A DNA stretch of 62,126 nt. Source: JAHJUB01 sp041653615 [NCBI: Candidatus Ratteibacteria bacterium] (GTDB lineage: Bacteria; Ratteibacteria; UBA8468; MWAK01). The position numbers were made by a program, and so were the translations under genes. The first letter of the stretch is position 1; every line of letters begins with the position of its first letter. Of this stretch, positions 17,000 to 23,987 are shown piece by piece. The stretch covers positions 1 to 62,126 of the forward strand of contig JBAZEZ010000010.1 in NCBI GenBank assembly GCA_041653615.1. Direction: 5' to 3'. The notes beneath the pieces were generated by a model, which did not search any database, was not told where the DNA came from, and worked only from the letters and a program-made list of their open reading frames with translations.

Positions 17000-17263
17000 A
17001 CATACATTGAGAAATTATTTTTCATTTGCTCGGAAGAAACACAACAAATCCTTGCGTGTATTCAAAATTTGGTGGAAATAATCACCCGATTCCAAGTTTA
17101 CGGTTGGCTACATTTTTACTAACCAAATCTTATCACCCCGACAGAATACGGTCAAGAGACATGGCCGGAAAATAATTGCACCTGGATGGTGAGGTATATC
17201 CTGGACAAGATTAATAATTGGTGTCCAAATAGTGTCCAGTCAGGGTCAAAAATGGGTAAAATA

Positions 17264-17272
17264 TGGTATAAT
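17264..17272 (+). promoter_or_regulatory. Extended -10 promoter (TGGTATAAT)
   Basis: TGG before TATAAT gives an extended -10 element inside AAAATATGGTATAAT. The identical 15-mer occurs again at 18263-18277 before dedA. This copy points towards the tRNA-Thr fragment, so it may have served an element gene or the original attachment region. Confidence 0.45.
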
Positions 17273-17356
17273 CAGGTGAAGATGGAATGGAGGCGCAAAT
17301 CGTTGAAGGACTTCACTTTCCGGCGGTTTTGTTGGGTTTGCGCTTACCCCTTAAAT

Positions 17357-17402
17357 GGCATTTGTAATGCTCAGGTCGGGGGTTCAAATCCCTCAGGCGG
17401 CT
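17357..17402 (+). pseudogene. 3' half of tRNA-Thr(TGU): attR-like site
   Basis: The sequence reads as a tRNA from the anticodon arm to the discriminator base. It has anticodon loop TTTGTAA with anticodon TGT (17363-17365), variable loop, T stem GGGGG/CCCTC with loop TTCAAAT (17378-17394), acceptor strand AGGCGGC and T73 (17402). The 5' half is missing and the bases before it do not form a D arm. Tyrosine-recombinase elements that enter the 3' half of a tRNA gene leave exactly this displaced copy, so this should be the right boundary of the island to the left. Confidence 0.75.
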
Positions 17403-17654
17403 CGTAAAACACCTAGGGATTTAAACCTTACAACTTCAAGGTGTGGGTTGCTCACCCGCTCGCAACCCGACGCAAGCAATGCTCCTGACTTGTCGCATCG
17501 CGTCTCTCAGGCGGCTCTGACATTACCACCTTGGGGATTTGAACTCGAGACTTCAAGGTAAGGGTGGCTCACCTTCTCGCCACCCGACGCAAACTGAGCT
17601 CCTTATTCGTCGATCATCGTCTCTCAGGCGGCGAGAAATTACCATCTTTGGGAG
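17392..17654. repeat. Degenerate tandem repeats starting with the tRNA 3' end
   Basis: Units of 114 bases (17392-17505) and 117 bases (17506-17622) and a partial third (17623-17654) each begin with CTCAGGCGGC, the end of the tRNA-Thr fragment. Each full unit also has a T-arm-like GGGATTT(A/G)AAC in inverse orientation and a hairpin with a covarying stem (GGGTTGC/GCAACCC versus GGGTGGC/GCCACCC). They may be scars of earlier integrations or decayed att/tRNA remnants. Confidence 0.65.
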
Positions 17655-17657
17655 TGA

Positions 17658-17939
17658 TTAATAGGCGCTTTCTCGGGTATCCGCGGTTATCATGAAAAGG
17701 ATTTTTTTCTGATTGTTAATGGTGTAAAAGAACCGGTACCCGCCTATTCTATACCGCCAGGTTTCCGGTTGGTAGTTAATTAGTTTTTTTATGTTCTTGC
17801 CAAAATAAGGGTTCCCCCGTAGTTGAGGGTAGACGTACTCAAGAAGCTTCCTTTTTATTCGTACCTGCTGACCGCCGAAATCTTGTCTGAGGGCTTCCTG
17901 GAATTGTTTTGTTTCAAATATCTTGAAGTTACCCAACAA
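17658..17939 (-). CDS. RelE/ParE-superfamily toxin
   Basis: This 93-residue protein is of the RelE/ParE/HigB toxin fold: basic helices at the N-terminus (RIKRKLLEYVYPQLRGNPYFGKNIKKL), then WRYRIGGYRFFYTINNQKKILFMITADTRESAY, the usual beta-sheet and C-terminal end. Such toxins cleave ribosome-bound mRNA or poison gyrase; which applies here is not clear. The gene overlaps the antitoxin by 11 bases and is transcribed after it. Confidence 0.8.
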   Translation of the reverse strand: MLGNFKIFETKQFQEALRQDFGGQQVRIKRKLLEYVYPQLRGNPYFGKNIKKLINYQPETWRYRIGGYRFFYTINNQKKILFMITADTRESAY

Positions 17940-18171
17940 ATTTTCCCCTCATTTTTTCAGCGTCGCGGTGGCCGGCTTTTAGTTTTCCCAACAATCCTTT
18001 GTCTGATTTAATCTGCGCCATCTCAACCGGGTCCACAAAGTAGGATTCCTCTATGTTTTCCACGACCTTGGTTGTAATGAAGTTGGAAATAGGGCGATTC
18101 TCTACCCCGGCCGCAGCCCTTATCATTTTGTATTCTTCTTCTGTCAATCGCAGTGTTATTGTTTTTGCCAT
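17929..18171 (-). CDS. Antitoxin (ribbon-helix-helix type)
   Basis: The 80-residue antitoxin has an N-terminal AKTITLRLTEEEYKMIRAAA segment, the pattern of a ribbon-helix-helix DNA-binding dimer. The acidic/basic C-terminal part should wrap the toxin. A GGGAGG ribosome site precedes ATG 18171. The upstream region has three 10 bp direct repeats likely to be the autoregulatory operator. Confidence 0.75.
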   Translation of the reverse strand: MAKTITLRLTEEEYKMIRAAAGVENRPISNFITTKVVENIEESYFVDPVEMAQIKSDKGLLGKLKAGHRDAEKMRGKFVG

Positions 18172-18188
18172 GTTATCCTCCCGGTAGA

Positions 18189-18218
18189 TTGTGTTCTATT
18201 GTATTCTAACATGTTCTA
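18189..18218. promoter_or_regulatory. Three 10 bp direct repeats (antitoxin operator)
   Basis: TTGTGTTCTA, TTGTATTCTA and ACATGTTCTA follow each other at exact 10-base steps, one helical turn, 18 bases before the antitoxin start. Ribbon-helix-helix antitoxins bind such repeats cooperatively to repress their own operon. Confidence 0.55.
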
Positions 18219-18268
18219 AACGGTTCCGTCAAACAGCTGTTCACTCTGGGTGCGGGATAGACAAAATA

Positions 18269-18277
18269 TGGTATAAT
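18269..18277 (+). promoter_or_regulatory. Extended -10 promoter of dedA
   Basis: TGGTATAAT lies 38 bases before the GTG start at 18316. No good -35 hexamer is seen, which fits an extended -10 promoter. Confidence 0.55.
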
Positions 18278-18315
18278 TCGGGGAACGAAGGTAGCGGAAA
18301 ATTACGAGGAGGCAT

Positions 18316-18897
18316 GTGGGCGGAGAACAAGTTCTGCAAAATAATTTAGTAAACCTGATTCGGCATTTCGGGGACCTGGGTGTTTTTCTGGCGATGTTCC
18401 TGGAATCAAGCATCGTGCCGATTCCTTCGGAGGTGATTGTGGCCGGTGCCGCCGCGATCGGTATTCCGATAATGTCCATTCTGATATTCGGCTCTCTGGG
18501 GTCTACGCTGGGCGCGATGGTGGGATACGCGATTGGCCGGTACGCCGCGCTGCCGGTGATAGTGAAGTTCGGGAAGTATGTTTGTATTAAGCCGCATCAT
18601 ATCCAGAAAGCAGAGGCGTTCGCGCGGAAATACGGCGTTTGGGGCGTGCTCGTCGGCCGGGTGGTGCCGGTAGTGCCGTTCAAGGTTTTTTCCATCGCTT
18701 CCGGCCTTACCAACATACCATTTTTTCCTTTTGTCGCCTGCACCTTGATTGGCGTAATACCGCGGATGTATATTCTGGCTGTTCTGGGTTTCGCCATCCG
18801 AAAATATCAGGGCCCGATTCTGCTGGTTATAATCGGGGTCTGCCTGATTGCCTACCTGGTTTATAGGTTGGTCAAGAATGCGGCGCAAACGAAATAG
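18316..18897 (+). CDS. DedA-family inner-membrane protein
   Basis: This 193-residue polytopic membrane protein is of the DedA/SNARE-associated (VTT) family, whose members act in undecaprenyl-phosphate or phospholipid flipping. Family features are the FLESSIVPIPSEV segment near residue 28, the glycine-rich GSTLGAMVGYAIGR helix and VGRVVPVVPFKVFSIASGL near residue 115 with the conserved R. The start is GTG 18316 behind GAGGAGG. A hairpin follows the stop directly. Confidence 0.88.
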   Translation: MGGEQVLQNNLVNLIRHFGDLGVFLAMFLESSIVPIPSEVIVAGAAAIGIPIMSILIFGSLGSTLGAMVGYAIGRYAALPVIVKFGKYVCIKPHHIQKAEAFARKYGVWGVLVGRVVPVVPFKVFSIASGLTNIPFFPFVACTLIGVIPRMYILAVLGFAIRKYQGPILLVIIGVCLIAYLVYRLVKNAAQTK

Positions 18898-18918
18898 GGA
18901 GGGGACATAGCCCCTCCC
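18897..18918 (+). terminator. Hairpin after dedA
   Basis: GGGAGGGG (18897-18904) and CCCCTCCC (18911-18918) form a perfect 8 bp stem with a 6-base loop beginning at the last base of the stop codon. No T-tract follows, so termination would be weak; it may instead protect the mRNA end. Confidence 0.5.
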
Positions 18919-18939
18919 CTACAATTACCTAAATTTAAT

Positions 18940-20097
18940 ATGGTTCAGCGGGGAATTGCCACTTTCGGCCTGGACAGCGGGAAATGTCCGCGGTGGCTCT
19001 ATGAACGGATGGTCAAGCTGGGCCGGGAGATAACCAGGATAATTGTTGAGGAATACGGCCCGGGTGATTTTGTGCGGCGGATGGGCGACCCGGTCTGGTT
19101 CCAGTCTTTGGGCACGGTCCTGGCGTTTGACTGGAACGCTTCCGGTTTGACCACCATCCTGACCGCGGCCCTGAAGGAGGCGATACGGGGTCAGGAAAAC
19201 CGCTGGGGCATTTTTATCTGCGGCGGCAAGGGAAAGACTTCAATGAAAACCCCCTATGAGATTTCAAGTTGGGGTGAGTTTTTGAGTCTGTCAGAAGACG
19301 GGGTGAAGAACCTGGCCTATAATTCCCGGATGGCAGCTAAGGTTGACAGCAGTTTAGTGCAGGACGGGTTTCAAATTTACCACCACGCTTTCCTCTTCTC
19401 CCGAAACGGCGCCTGGACCGTGGTCCAGCAAGGCATGAACTCGGAAAACCAGACCGCCCGCCGTTACCACTGGCATTCTCAACAGGTAGCGGATTTGGTT
19501 TGCGAACCCCATTCCGGAATTGCCAGCCAGAAGCGGGTTGTTACCTTGGACCTGACTGCCCGGGTAAGCGAAAAGACCAGGGATATGAGCACGCAGTTGG
19601 TCCAGAATAATTACCCGGGTTTGATGAGGGATGTCAAGATACTCCGCCGGTATTCTTCCCCGCTTTCCCAGATGGTGAAGGTGGATACCGGCCAGCGCGA
19701 ACTTACCTTTCTCAATCTGGAAAAACGGGAGTTTACCCGGCACCCGGTTATCCGGGAGGATTTTTCCAAGAGCAAATACCTGGAGCGGATTTTTGCCAAG
19801 GTTTGCGAATTCAAGCCGGAGAGTTACGAGCGGCTCCTTTCCTTGGAAGGGGTCGGGCCGAAGACGATGCGGGCCTTGAGCCTGGTCTCCGAGGTGATTT
19901 ATGGCGCGAAGCCGTCTTACGAAGACCCGGCCCGGTACTCTTTTGCCCACGGCGGAAAGGACGCCACGCCATACCCGGTGGACACCCGGACTTATGACGC
20001 GACGATTGATTTTTTCCGCAAGGTGATTAGCCGCGCCCGGATTCCGCTTACGGAAAAAGGGAAGATGCTGAAACGGCTGGGACCGCTTTCACGGTGA
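18940..20097 (+). CDS. DUF763 family protein
   Basis: This 385-residue protein matches the DUF763 family: MVQRGIATFGLDSGKCPRWLYERM at the start, the conserved DVARVMGDP-like FVRRMGDPVWFQSLG, an FICGGKG segment and, near the C-terminus, LLSLEGVGPKTMRALSLV, a helix-hairpin-helix DNA-binding motif. Its function is unproven; the family occurs in archaea and thermophilic bacteria, and the HhH suggests DNA metabolism. The protein is soluble. No ribosome site is obvious before ATG 18940. Confidence 0.85.
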   Translation: MVQRGIATFGLDSGKCPRWLYERMVKLGREITRIIVEEYGPGDFVRRMGDPVWFQSLGTVLAFDWNASGLTTILTAALKEAIRGQENRWGIFICGGKGKTSMKTPYEISSWGEFLSLSEDGVKNLAYNSRMAAKVDSSLVQDGFQIYHHAFLFSRNGAWTVVQQGMNSENQTARRYHWHSQQVADLVCEPHSGIASQKRVVTLDLTARVSEKTRDMSTQLVQNNYPGLMRDVKILRRYSSPLSQMVKVDTGQRELTFLNLEKREFTRHPVIREDFSKSKYLERIFAKVCEFKPESYERLLSLEGVGPKTMRALSLVSEVIYGAKPSYEDPARYSFAHGGKDATPYPVDTRTYDATIDFFRKVISRARIPLTEKGKMLKRLGPLSR

Positions 20098-20166
20098 TAA
20101 CCTGTTCCCATCAATAAACCAACCCGTATAATTCCCACATTCAAATCTGTTTTCCGCCGGAATTAA

Positions 20167-20736
20167 TTATTTTGCCGCTGGCGGCGTTGGTGCCGGAGGT
20201 TCTGGTGGCGCCGGAGGCGCTGCGGGCGGAGGTGTTTTCGGTATAGATTCTTTTATTATTGCCTGAACCTTCGGCATAAGTTCCATCATTCGTTTCTGCT
20301 GCATTTCCATCGTCTTTTTCATGAATTCCGATTGTTTGCCGATTACCGCTTGGCCAATCGGGGATTTGTAGAAATCAATCTGTCCCTGAATTTCTTCTTC
20401 CGTATAAGTGTCCGCGTACATAGAAATATAATCGTCTTTTATTTTATCCCAGCCCATATCTTTGGTTACCAGGTCCATTATCGCGTTTGTTACTTTCTCT
20501 TGCGCCGCGGCGGCCGATGCGGAGACGTTTATGCCGGCGTTTTTCATAGTTTGCGATGTCATTTGTTTCATCATCTGTTTTGTTGCTGCCACCGCCTCTT
20601 CCATCGTTTTCTGAACATGCGTGACATTCATCAACTCTTCCGCCAGCGCCCGGCGATTATCCCCTTTAGCGTTTTGGGGTAAACTTACCAATAAAGCAGC
20701 CGCAACACCCGCCAACACCCACATTCTCTTTTTCAT
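20167..20736 (-). CDS. Secreted DUF2059-like protein, proline-rich tail
   Basis: An N-terminal signal peptide (MKKRMWVLAGVAAALLVSL...) directs export. The mature region resembles DUF2059: a helix with LAEELMNVTHVQKTMEE and later YTEEEIQGQIDFYKSPIGQAVIGKQ, a very typical segment of that family. The last 25 residues are almost only proline and alanine, probably an extended periplasmic or envelope-spanning tail. Its function is unknown. Confidence 0.75.
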   Translation of the reverse strand: MKKRMWVLAGVAAALLVSLPQNAKGDNRRALAEELMNVTHVQKTMEEAVAATKQMMKQMTSQTMKNAGINVSASAAAAQEKVTNAIMDLVTKDMGWDKIKDDYISMYADTYTEEEIQGQIDFYKSPIGQAVIGKQSEFMKKTMEMQQKRMMELMPKVQAIIKESIPKTPPPAAPPAPPEPPAPTPPAAK

Positions 20737-20750
20737 AATTTCTCCTTTTG

Positions 20751-20857
20751 GGACGCAGATAAACGTAGAAATAACAGGATAATGCTAAACGATGATTCTT
20801 TTGTAGTCGCCAACCTTGGTTGACTTTTTTAAAACGCCGAGCAAGCTCGGCAACTAC
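20751..20857. repeat. Intergenic palindromic repeats
   Basis: GGACGCAGAT at 20751 is a half copy of the repeat seen whole at 33786 and 35380. Next to it, 20803-20857 has a second, imperfect inverted repeat whose right arm GCCGAGCAAGCTCGGC is itself a hairpin and ends in AACTAC, mirrored by GTAGTCGCC. It lies between convergently non-overlapping minus-strand genes and may help end transcription of argJ. Confidence 0.55.
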
Positions 20858-20927
20858 AGTTAAATTATTTTTTGCGGTAATCGGCTCGCCAGAGTTCGGC
20901 GAAGTCTGACGATGTCCAATTAATTTA

Positions 20928-22118
20928 TCAGGAATACTCTTTATTGATTTTGACGTAATTCTCGGTCAGGTCGCAACCGTAGGCGGTCGCAGAGAAGTTG
21001 CCTATGCCCAGGTCAAGTTCGATTTCTATCTCCGGCGCGGTAAGCGCTTTGTGAATGGTTTTTTCCGAGTACGCCACAATTTCTCCGGCGTCAAAGACTT
21101 GGGTTCCGGCCAGGGAAAGGGATGTTTTTTGCGGGTTCATCCGCGCCGCGCAGCTGCCGGCCGAAGAAAGAATCCGGCCCCAGTTTGGGTTCTCTCCGGC
21201 GATGGCTGTTTTCACCAGGTTGCTTCCGGCTATCCTGCGGCTGACCCGCCGGGCATCTTTTAAAGACCAGGCGCCGGTCACTTTTACCGTAATCAGTTTA
21301 TGGGCACCCTCGCCGTCGGCCGCCAGTTTCCGGGCCAGTTCCAGGCAGCATTCGGTCAGTTCTTCCCGGAAAAGGTAGAATTCTTTTGTCTCTTTTTTTA
21401 TCCTGGGGTTGCCGGCTTCTCCATTTGCCAGGAGCACCACAAAGTCGTTTGTGGACTGGTCGTCGTCCACGGTGATGAGGTTGAAGGACTGGTTGACCGC
21501 TTCGCGCAGGGCCATTTGCAGCGCCTCTTTTTCTATTACCGCGTCCGTAGTCATGACTGCCAGCATCGTGGCCATTTCCGGTTTAATCATGCCTGCGCCT
21601 TTGGCCATGCCGCCGATGCGCACCATTCCTTTCCGGCCGCTGATTCCGGTTTCCCGGGCTGTTTCTTTGGGTACGCGGTCGGTAGTCAGAATTGCCTGGG
21701 CCGCCGCAGCGCTGTCCGGGCCGAGATTCTTGACCAATTTGGGGAGCGCTTCGGTTATTTTTTTCTCGGGCAGAATCAGTCCGATTTTACCGGTTGAGGC
21801 AAAAAGGACGCTCGGCAATTCTATTTTAAGTGCCTGGGCCAGAGCCGAGACGATGCGTTCGGTAATGGCCATGCCTTCTTTGCCGTTGATAGCGTTGGCA
21901 TTACCGCTGTTGAGCATGACCGCCTGTTTCTCTCCTGCCCGGCGCAAATGATTAAGACTTAAAATGAGGGAGGCGGCCTTGAACTTATTGGTAGTGGAAA
22001 CGGCCGCGGTGATTGCCGGTTCTTTTGAAAAAACCAGCGCCAGGTCCTTTTTATGGCCGGGTTTAATGCCGGAGCTGATTCCGGCAGCCAGGAAGCCGAT
22101 TGGATAAGTTACGCTCAT
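20928..22118 (-). CDS. argJ: Bifunctional ornithine/glutamate N-acetyltransferase
   Basis: ArgJ recycles the acetyl group in arginine synthesis by moving it from N-acetylornithine to glutamate; many also use acetyl-CoA. The 396 residues include the self-cleavage and active-site region GMAKGAGMIKPEMATML, where the T of ATML becomes the N-terminal nucleophile of the beta chain. Other family segments are FTTNKFKAA-like TTNKFKAAS, NSGNANA and TVDDDQSTND. No other arg genes are near. Confidence 0.93.
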   Translation of the reverse strand: MSVTYPIGFLAAGISSGIKPGHKKDLALVFSKEPAITAAVSTTNKFKAASLILSLNHLRRAGEKQAVMLNSGNANAINGKEGMAITERIVSALAQALKIELPSVLFASTGKIGLILPEKKITEALPKLVKNLGPDSAAAAQAILTTDRVPKETARETGISGRKGMVRIGGMAKGAGMIKPEMATMLAVMTTDAVIEKEALQMALREAVNQSFNLITVDDDQSTNDFVVLLANGEAGNPRIKKETKEFYLFREELTECCLELARKLAADGEGAHKLITVKVTGAWSLKDARRVSRRIAGSNLVKTAIAGENPNWGRILSSAGSCAARMNPQKTSLSLAGTQVFDAGEIVAYSEKTIHKALTAPEIEIELDLGIGNFSATAYGCDLTENYVKINKEYS

Positions 22119-22240
22119 TGCAGAGAGTATAACGCGAAAGGAGGGTTTTTGGCAAAAAACGTTTGGTTAGGAGGCGGAATGCTCCCCGTTTTGATACTTT
22201 ATGGTATTATATTAAGTTTTAAACGTTAGTACCTAAAATT

Positions 22241-23191
22241 ATGAAAATTGGACTTATTGGTTATTCCGGCAGCGGCAAAACCGCCCTTTCCACCCTCCTT
22301 TCCGGGAAAAAGGTGGAGTTGTTCGACCCGTTCAAGCCGGCGGTCGTTACGGTAAAATTGAAGGATTCCCGATTGGACCGGCTGGTAGAAATCGTTAAAC
22401 CGAAGAAAATTACACCTCCGGAAGTTTTGCTTCTTGATTTTAAGGGTGTTCCGAAAGGCGCGGGTTTTGACGAAAAGGAACTGGTCTGGCTGCTGGAAGT
22501 GGATGTAATCCTTCTGGTAGTGGACGGTTTTTCGGAATCGAGCGCGCCGGCTGATGATTTGAGTTCCCTGCAGTTAGAGCTTATCTTTCGGGACATAGAA
22601 CGGTTGGCCGGCGTGGAAGAAAAGCGCCAGGCGGAAATAACCCAGCACCGGCGCAAAGCCAATCCCCAGGAAGATGCCGCGCTGGCAAAAGGCCGGGCCT
22701 GGCTGGAAAGCGAAAAACCGCTGCGGTCTTTGGATGTCAGCCAGGAAGATAAGCGGTTTCTGGTATCGCTTGGGTTGGTTACCGCCAAAAAAATGCTGGT
22801 TTTAGTGAACGGAAAAACCGAGCCTGCCGGCCTAAGTGATTTTGGTTTACCGGGTTGGCGGTTGGACGCGGGCGCGGAAACCGGTTCCGGTGAAATTGCT
22901 GATTTCTGGCGGTTTATTCTTGAGGCAACCGGCCTGAATACCTTCTATACGGCCGGAGAGAAGGATACCCGGGCCTGGCTTTTGCCGGTCGGTGCGACGG
23001 CCCTGGAAGCAGCCGGCCAGATTCATTCCGATATCGCGCGGGGTTTTATCCGGGCCGAGGTGATGAATTTTAAAGATTACGACCGGCTGGGTTCTGACGC
23101 GGCTTGCCGGAAAGAAGGAGTTCTGCGGCTGGAAGGGAAAGAGTATCCGGTTGCGGACGGGGATATTATTAACATCCGGTTTTCACCGTAG
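22241..23191 (+). CDS. YchF/Obg-like GTPase, degenerate
   Basis: This 316-residue P-loop protein has Walker A GYSGSGKTAL at residues 7-16, a helical insertion and a C-terminal TGS-like domain (RAEVMNF... EGKEYPVADGDIINIRF), the layout of YchF. It is shorter than YchF (about 360 residues), and the NKxD-type base-specificity motif is not evident, with VNGK at the expected place. It may be a diverged nucleotide-binding regulator. An extended -10 (TGGTATTAT, 22203-22211) lies upstream. Confidence 0.7.
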   Translation: MKIGLIGYSGSGKTALSTLLSGKKVELFDPFKPAVVTVKLKDSRLDRLVEIVKPKKITPPEVLLLDFKGVPKGAGFDEKELVWLLEVDVILLVVDGFSESSAPADDLSSLQLELIFRDIERLAGVEEKRQAEITQHRRKANPQEDAALAKGRAWLESEKPLRSLDVSQEDKRFLVSLGLVTAKKMLVLVNGKTEPAGLSDFGLPGWRLDAGAETGSGEIADFWRFILEATGLNTFYTAGEKDTRAWLLPVGATALEAAGQIHSDIARGFIRAEVMNFKDYDRLGSDAACRKEGVLRLEGKEYPVADGDIINIRFSP

Positions 23192-23195
23192 AAAT

Positions 23196-23270
23196 GTCAT
23201 TGCGAGCGTGTTTTGCGAAGCAATCCCGTTCCTAAGATGAGATTGCCACGGCCTTCGGCCTCGCAATGAC
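23196..23270. repeat. MITE-like palindrome GTCATTGCGAG...
   Basis: GTCATTGCGAG (23196-23206) and CTCGCAATGAC (23260-23270) are perfect inverted ends of a 75-base element with an internal GCAATC/GATTGC pair. Elements with these ends are widespread bacterial intergenic repeats. It may work as a bidirectional terminator between the convergent genes. Confidence 0.7.
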
Positions 23271-23276
23271 CATTAA

Positions 23277-23888
23277 TTATTTCAACAGCGGCAGAATCTG
23301 GATAGCTGCTTCCGAGGCGGCCGTTTTTAATGCTTTAGCTTCCGCGGCTTCAAGACTTAATGCCAAGGCCTCCACTTTTATTTTTTTGCCGTAGAACATC
23401 TTTCCTTCCCGGTCCAAAACCCTGATTTCCAATTCTGATTTAGCGCCGGTTAGACCCGATTGGTCTGTGCCCGGTTCCGCCGAGGCGATGCCGATAATGT
23501 AATATTTTGAGGTAAGCGTAATCGGTAAATAGCGGGGTTTATCGGAAAAGTAAAACCCGGTGAATTCCCGTAAAAGGGCGTTCTCGCCGTCTTTTACCGG
23601 GAAACCGCAGAAATCAAGGTAGTAGTGTAAAGCGGTTTCGGCGAAGAGTCGTTGGGATGGAGCGCCGGCTATCTTTTCGATAATGGCTATGGCCACCGGC
23701 GGCCTCTGTCCTCTGGATAATTTTTTTACGATTGTCCGCGCGATATCGCTGTCGCGTTCAAAAGCGGCTTCCGCGTTAGAGGGTCCGATTGGGTAAAGAA
23801 CCGTTTTTTTCTGGCTAAAAATACTCCCTGCGGAGAGAAGATAACCGAAGAGAAGGAAACCCGCCAGCCACAGCAGTTTGGTTTTCAT
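23277..23888 (-). CDS. Secreted hypothetical protein (203 aa)
   Basis: A signal peptide (about residues 1-25, LLWLAGFLLFGYLLSAGSIFS) leads a protein with no recognised family. The mature part has a helical repeat-like tail rich in alanine (ALSLEAAEAKALKTAASEAAIQ) and a central LPITLTSKYYIIGIASAEPG that resembles the GNA1162/CsgG-like curli-assembly fold. That resemblance is weak. It probably sits in the periplasm or at the outer membrane. Confidence 0.55.
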   Translation of the reverse strand: MKTKLLWLAGFLLFGYLLSAGSIFSQKKTVLYPIGPSNAEAAFERDSDIARTIVKKLSRGQRPPVAIAIIEKIAGAPSQRLFAETALHYYLDFCGFPVKDGENALLREFTGFYFSDKPRYLPITLTSKYYIIGIASAEPGTDQSGLTGAKSELEIRVLDREGKMFYGKKIKVEALALSLEAAEAKALKTAASEAAIQILPLLK

Positions 23889-23897
23889 AATTTGGGT

Positions 23898-23969
23898 GTC
23901 ATCCTGAACTGAAGTTGCGAAGGATCTAATCTTTTAACAACGAGATTCTTCGCTTGTGCTCAGAATGAC
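23898..23969. repeat. MITE-like palindrome GTCATCCTGA...
   Basis: GTCATCCTGA at 23898 mirrors TCAGAATGAC ending at 23969, with internal GCGAAGGATCT and AGATTCTTCGC arms. It is another common family of palindromic intergenic repeat and forms a long imperfect hairpin in the gap before tkt. Confidence 0.65.
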
Positions 23970-23987
23970 ATCGTTTGGGTTACCACC

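Noticed and set aside
17186-17407. 73-residue frame downstream of the extended -10 promoter
   Set aside because: It runs through the tRNA-Thr fragment, and its sequence reads as translated tRNA arms, so it is not a protein gene.
17506-17622. Complete tRNA on the minus strand
   Set aside because: A T-loop-like TTCAAAT is visible, but its flanks do not pair into a T stem and no acceptor stem can be formed.
17392-17654. CRISPR array
   Set aside because: Only two full units of over 110 bases, degenerate, with no short spacers and no cas genes; better explained as tRNA/att scars.
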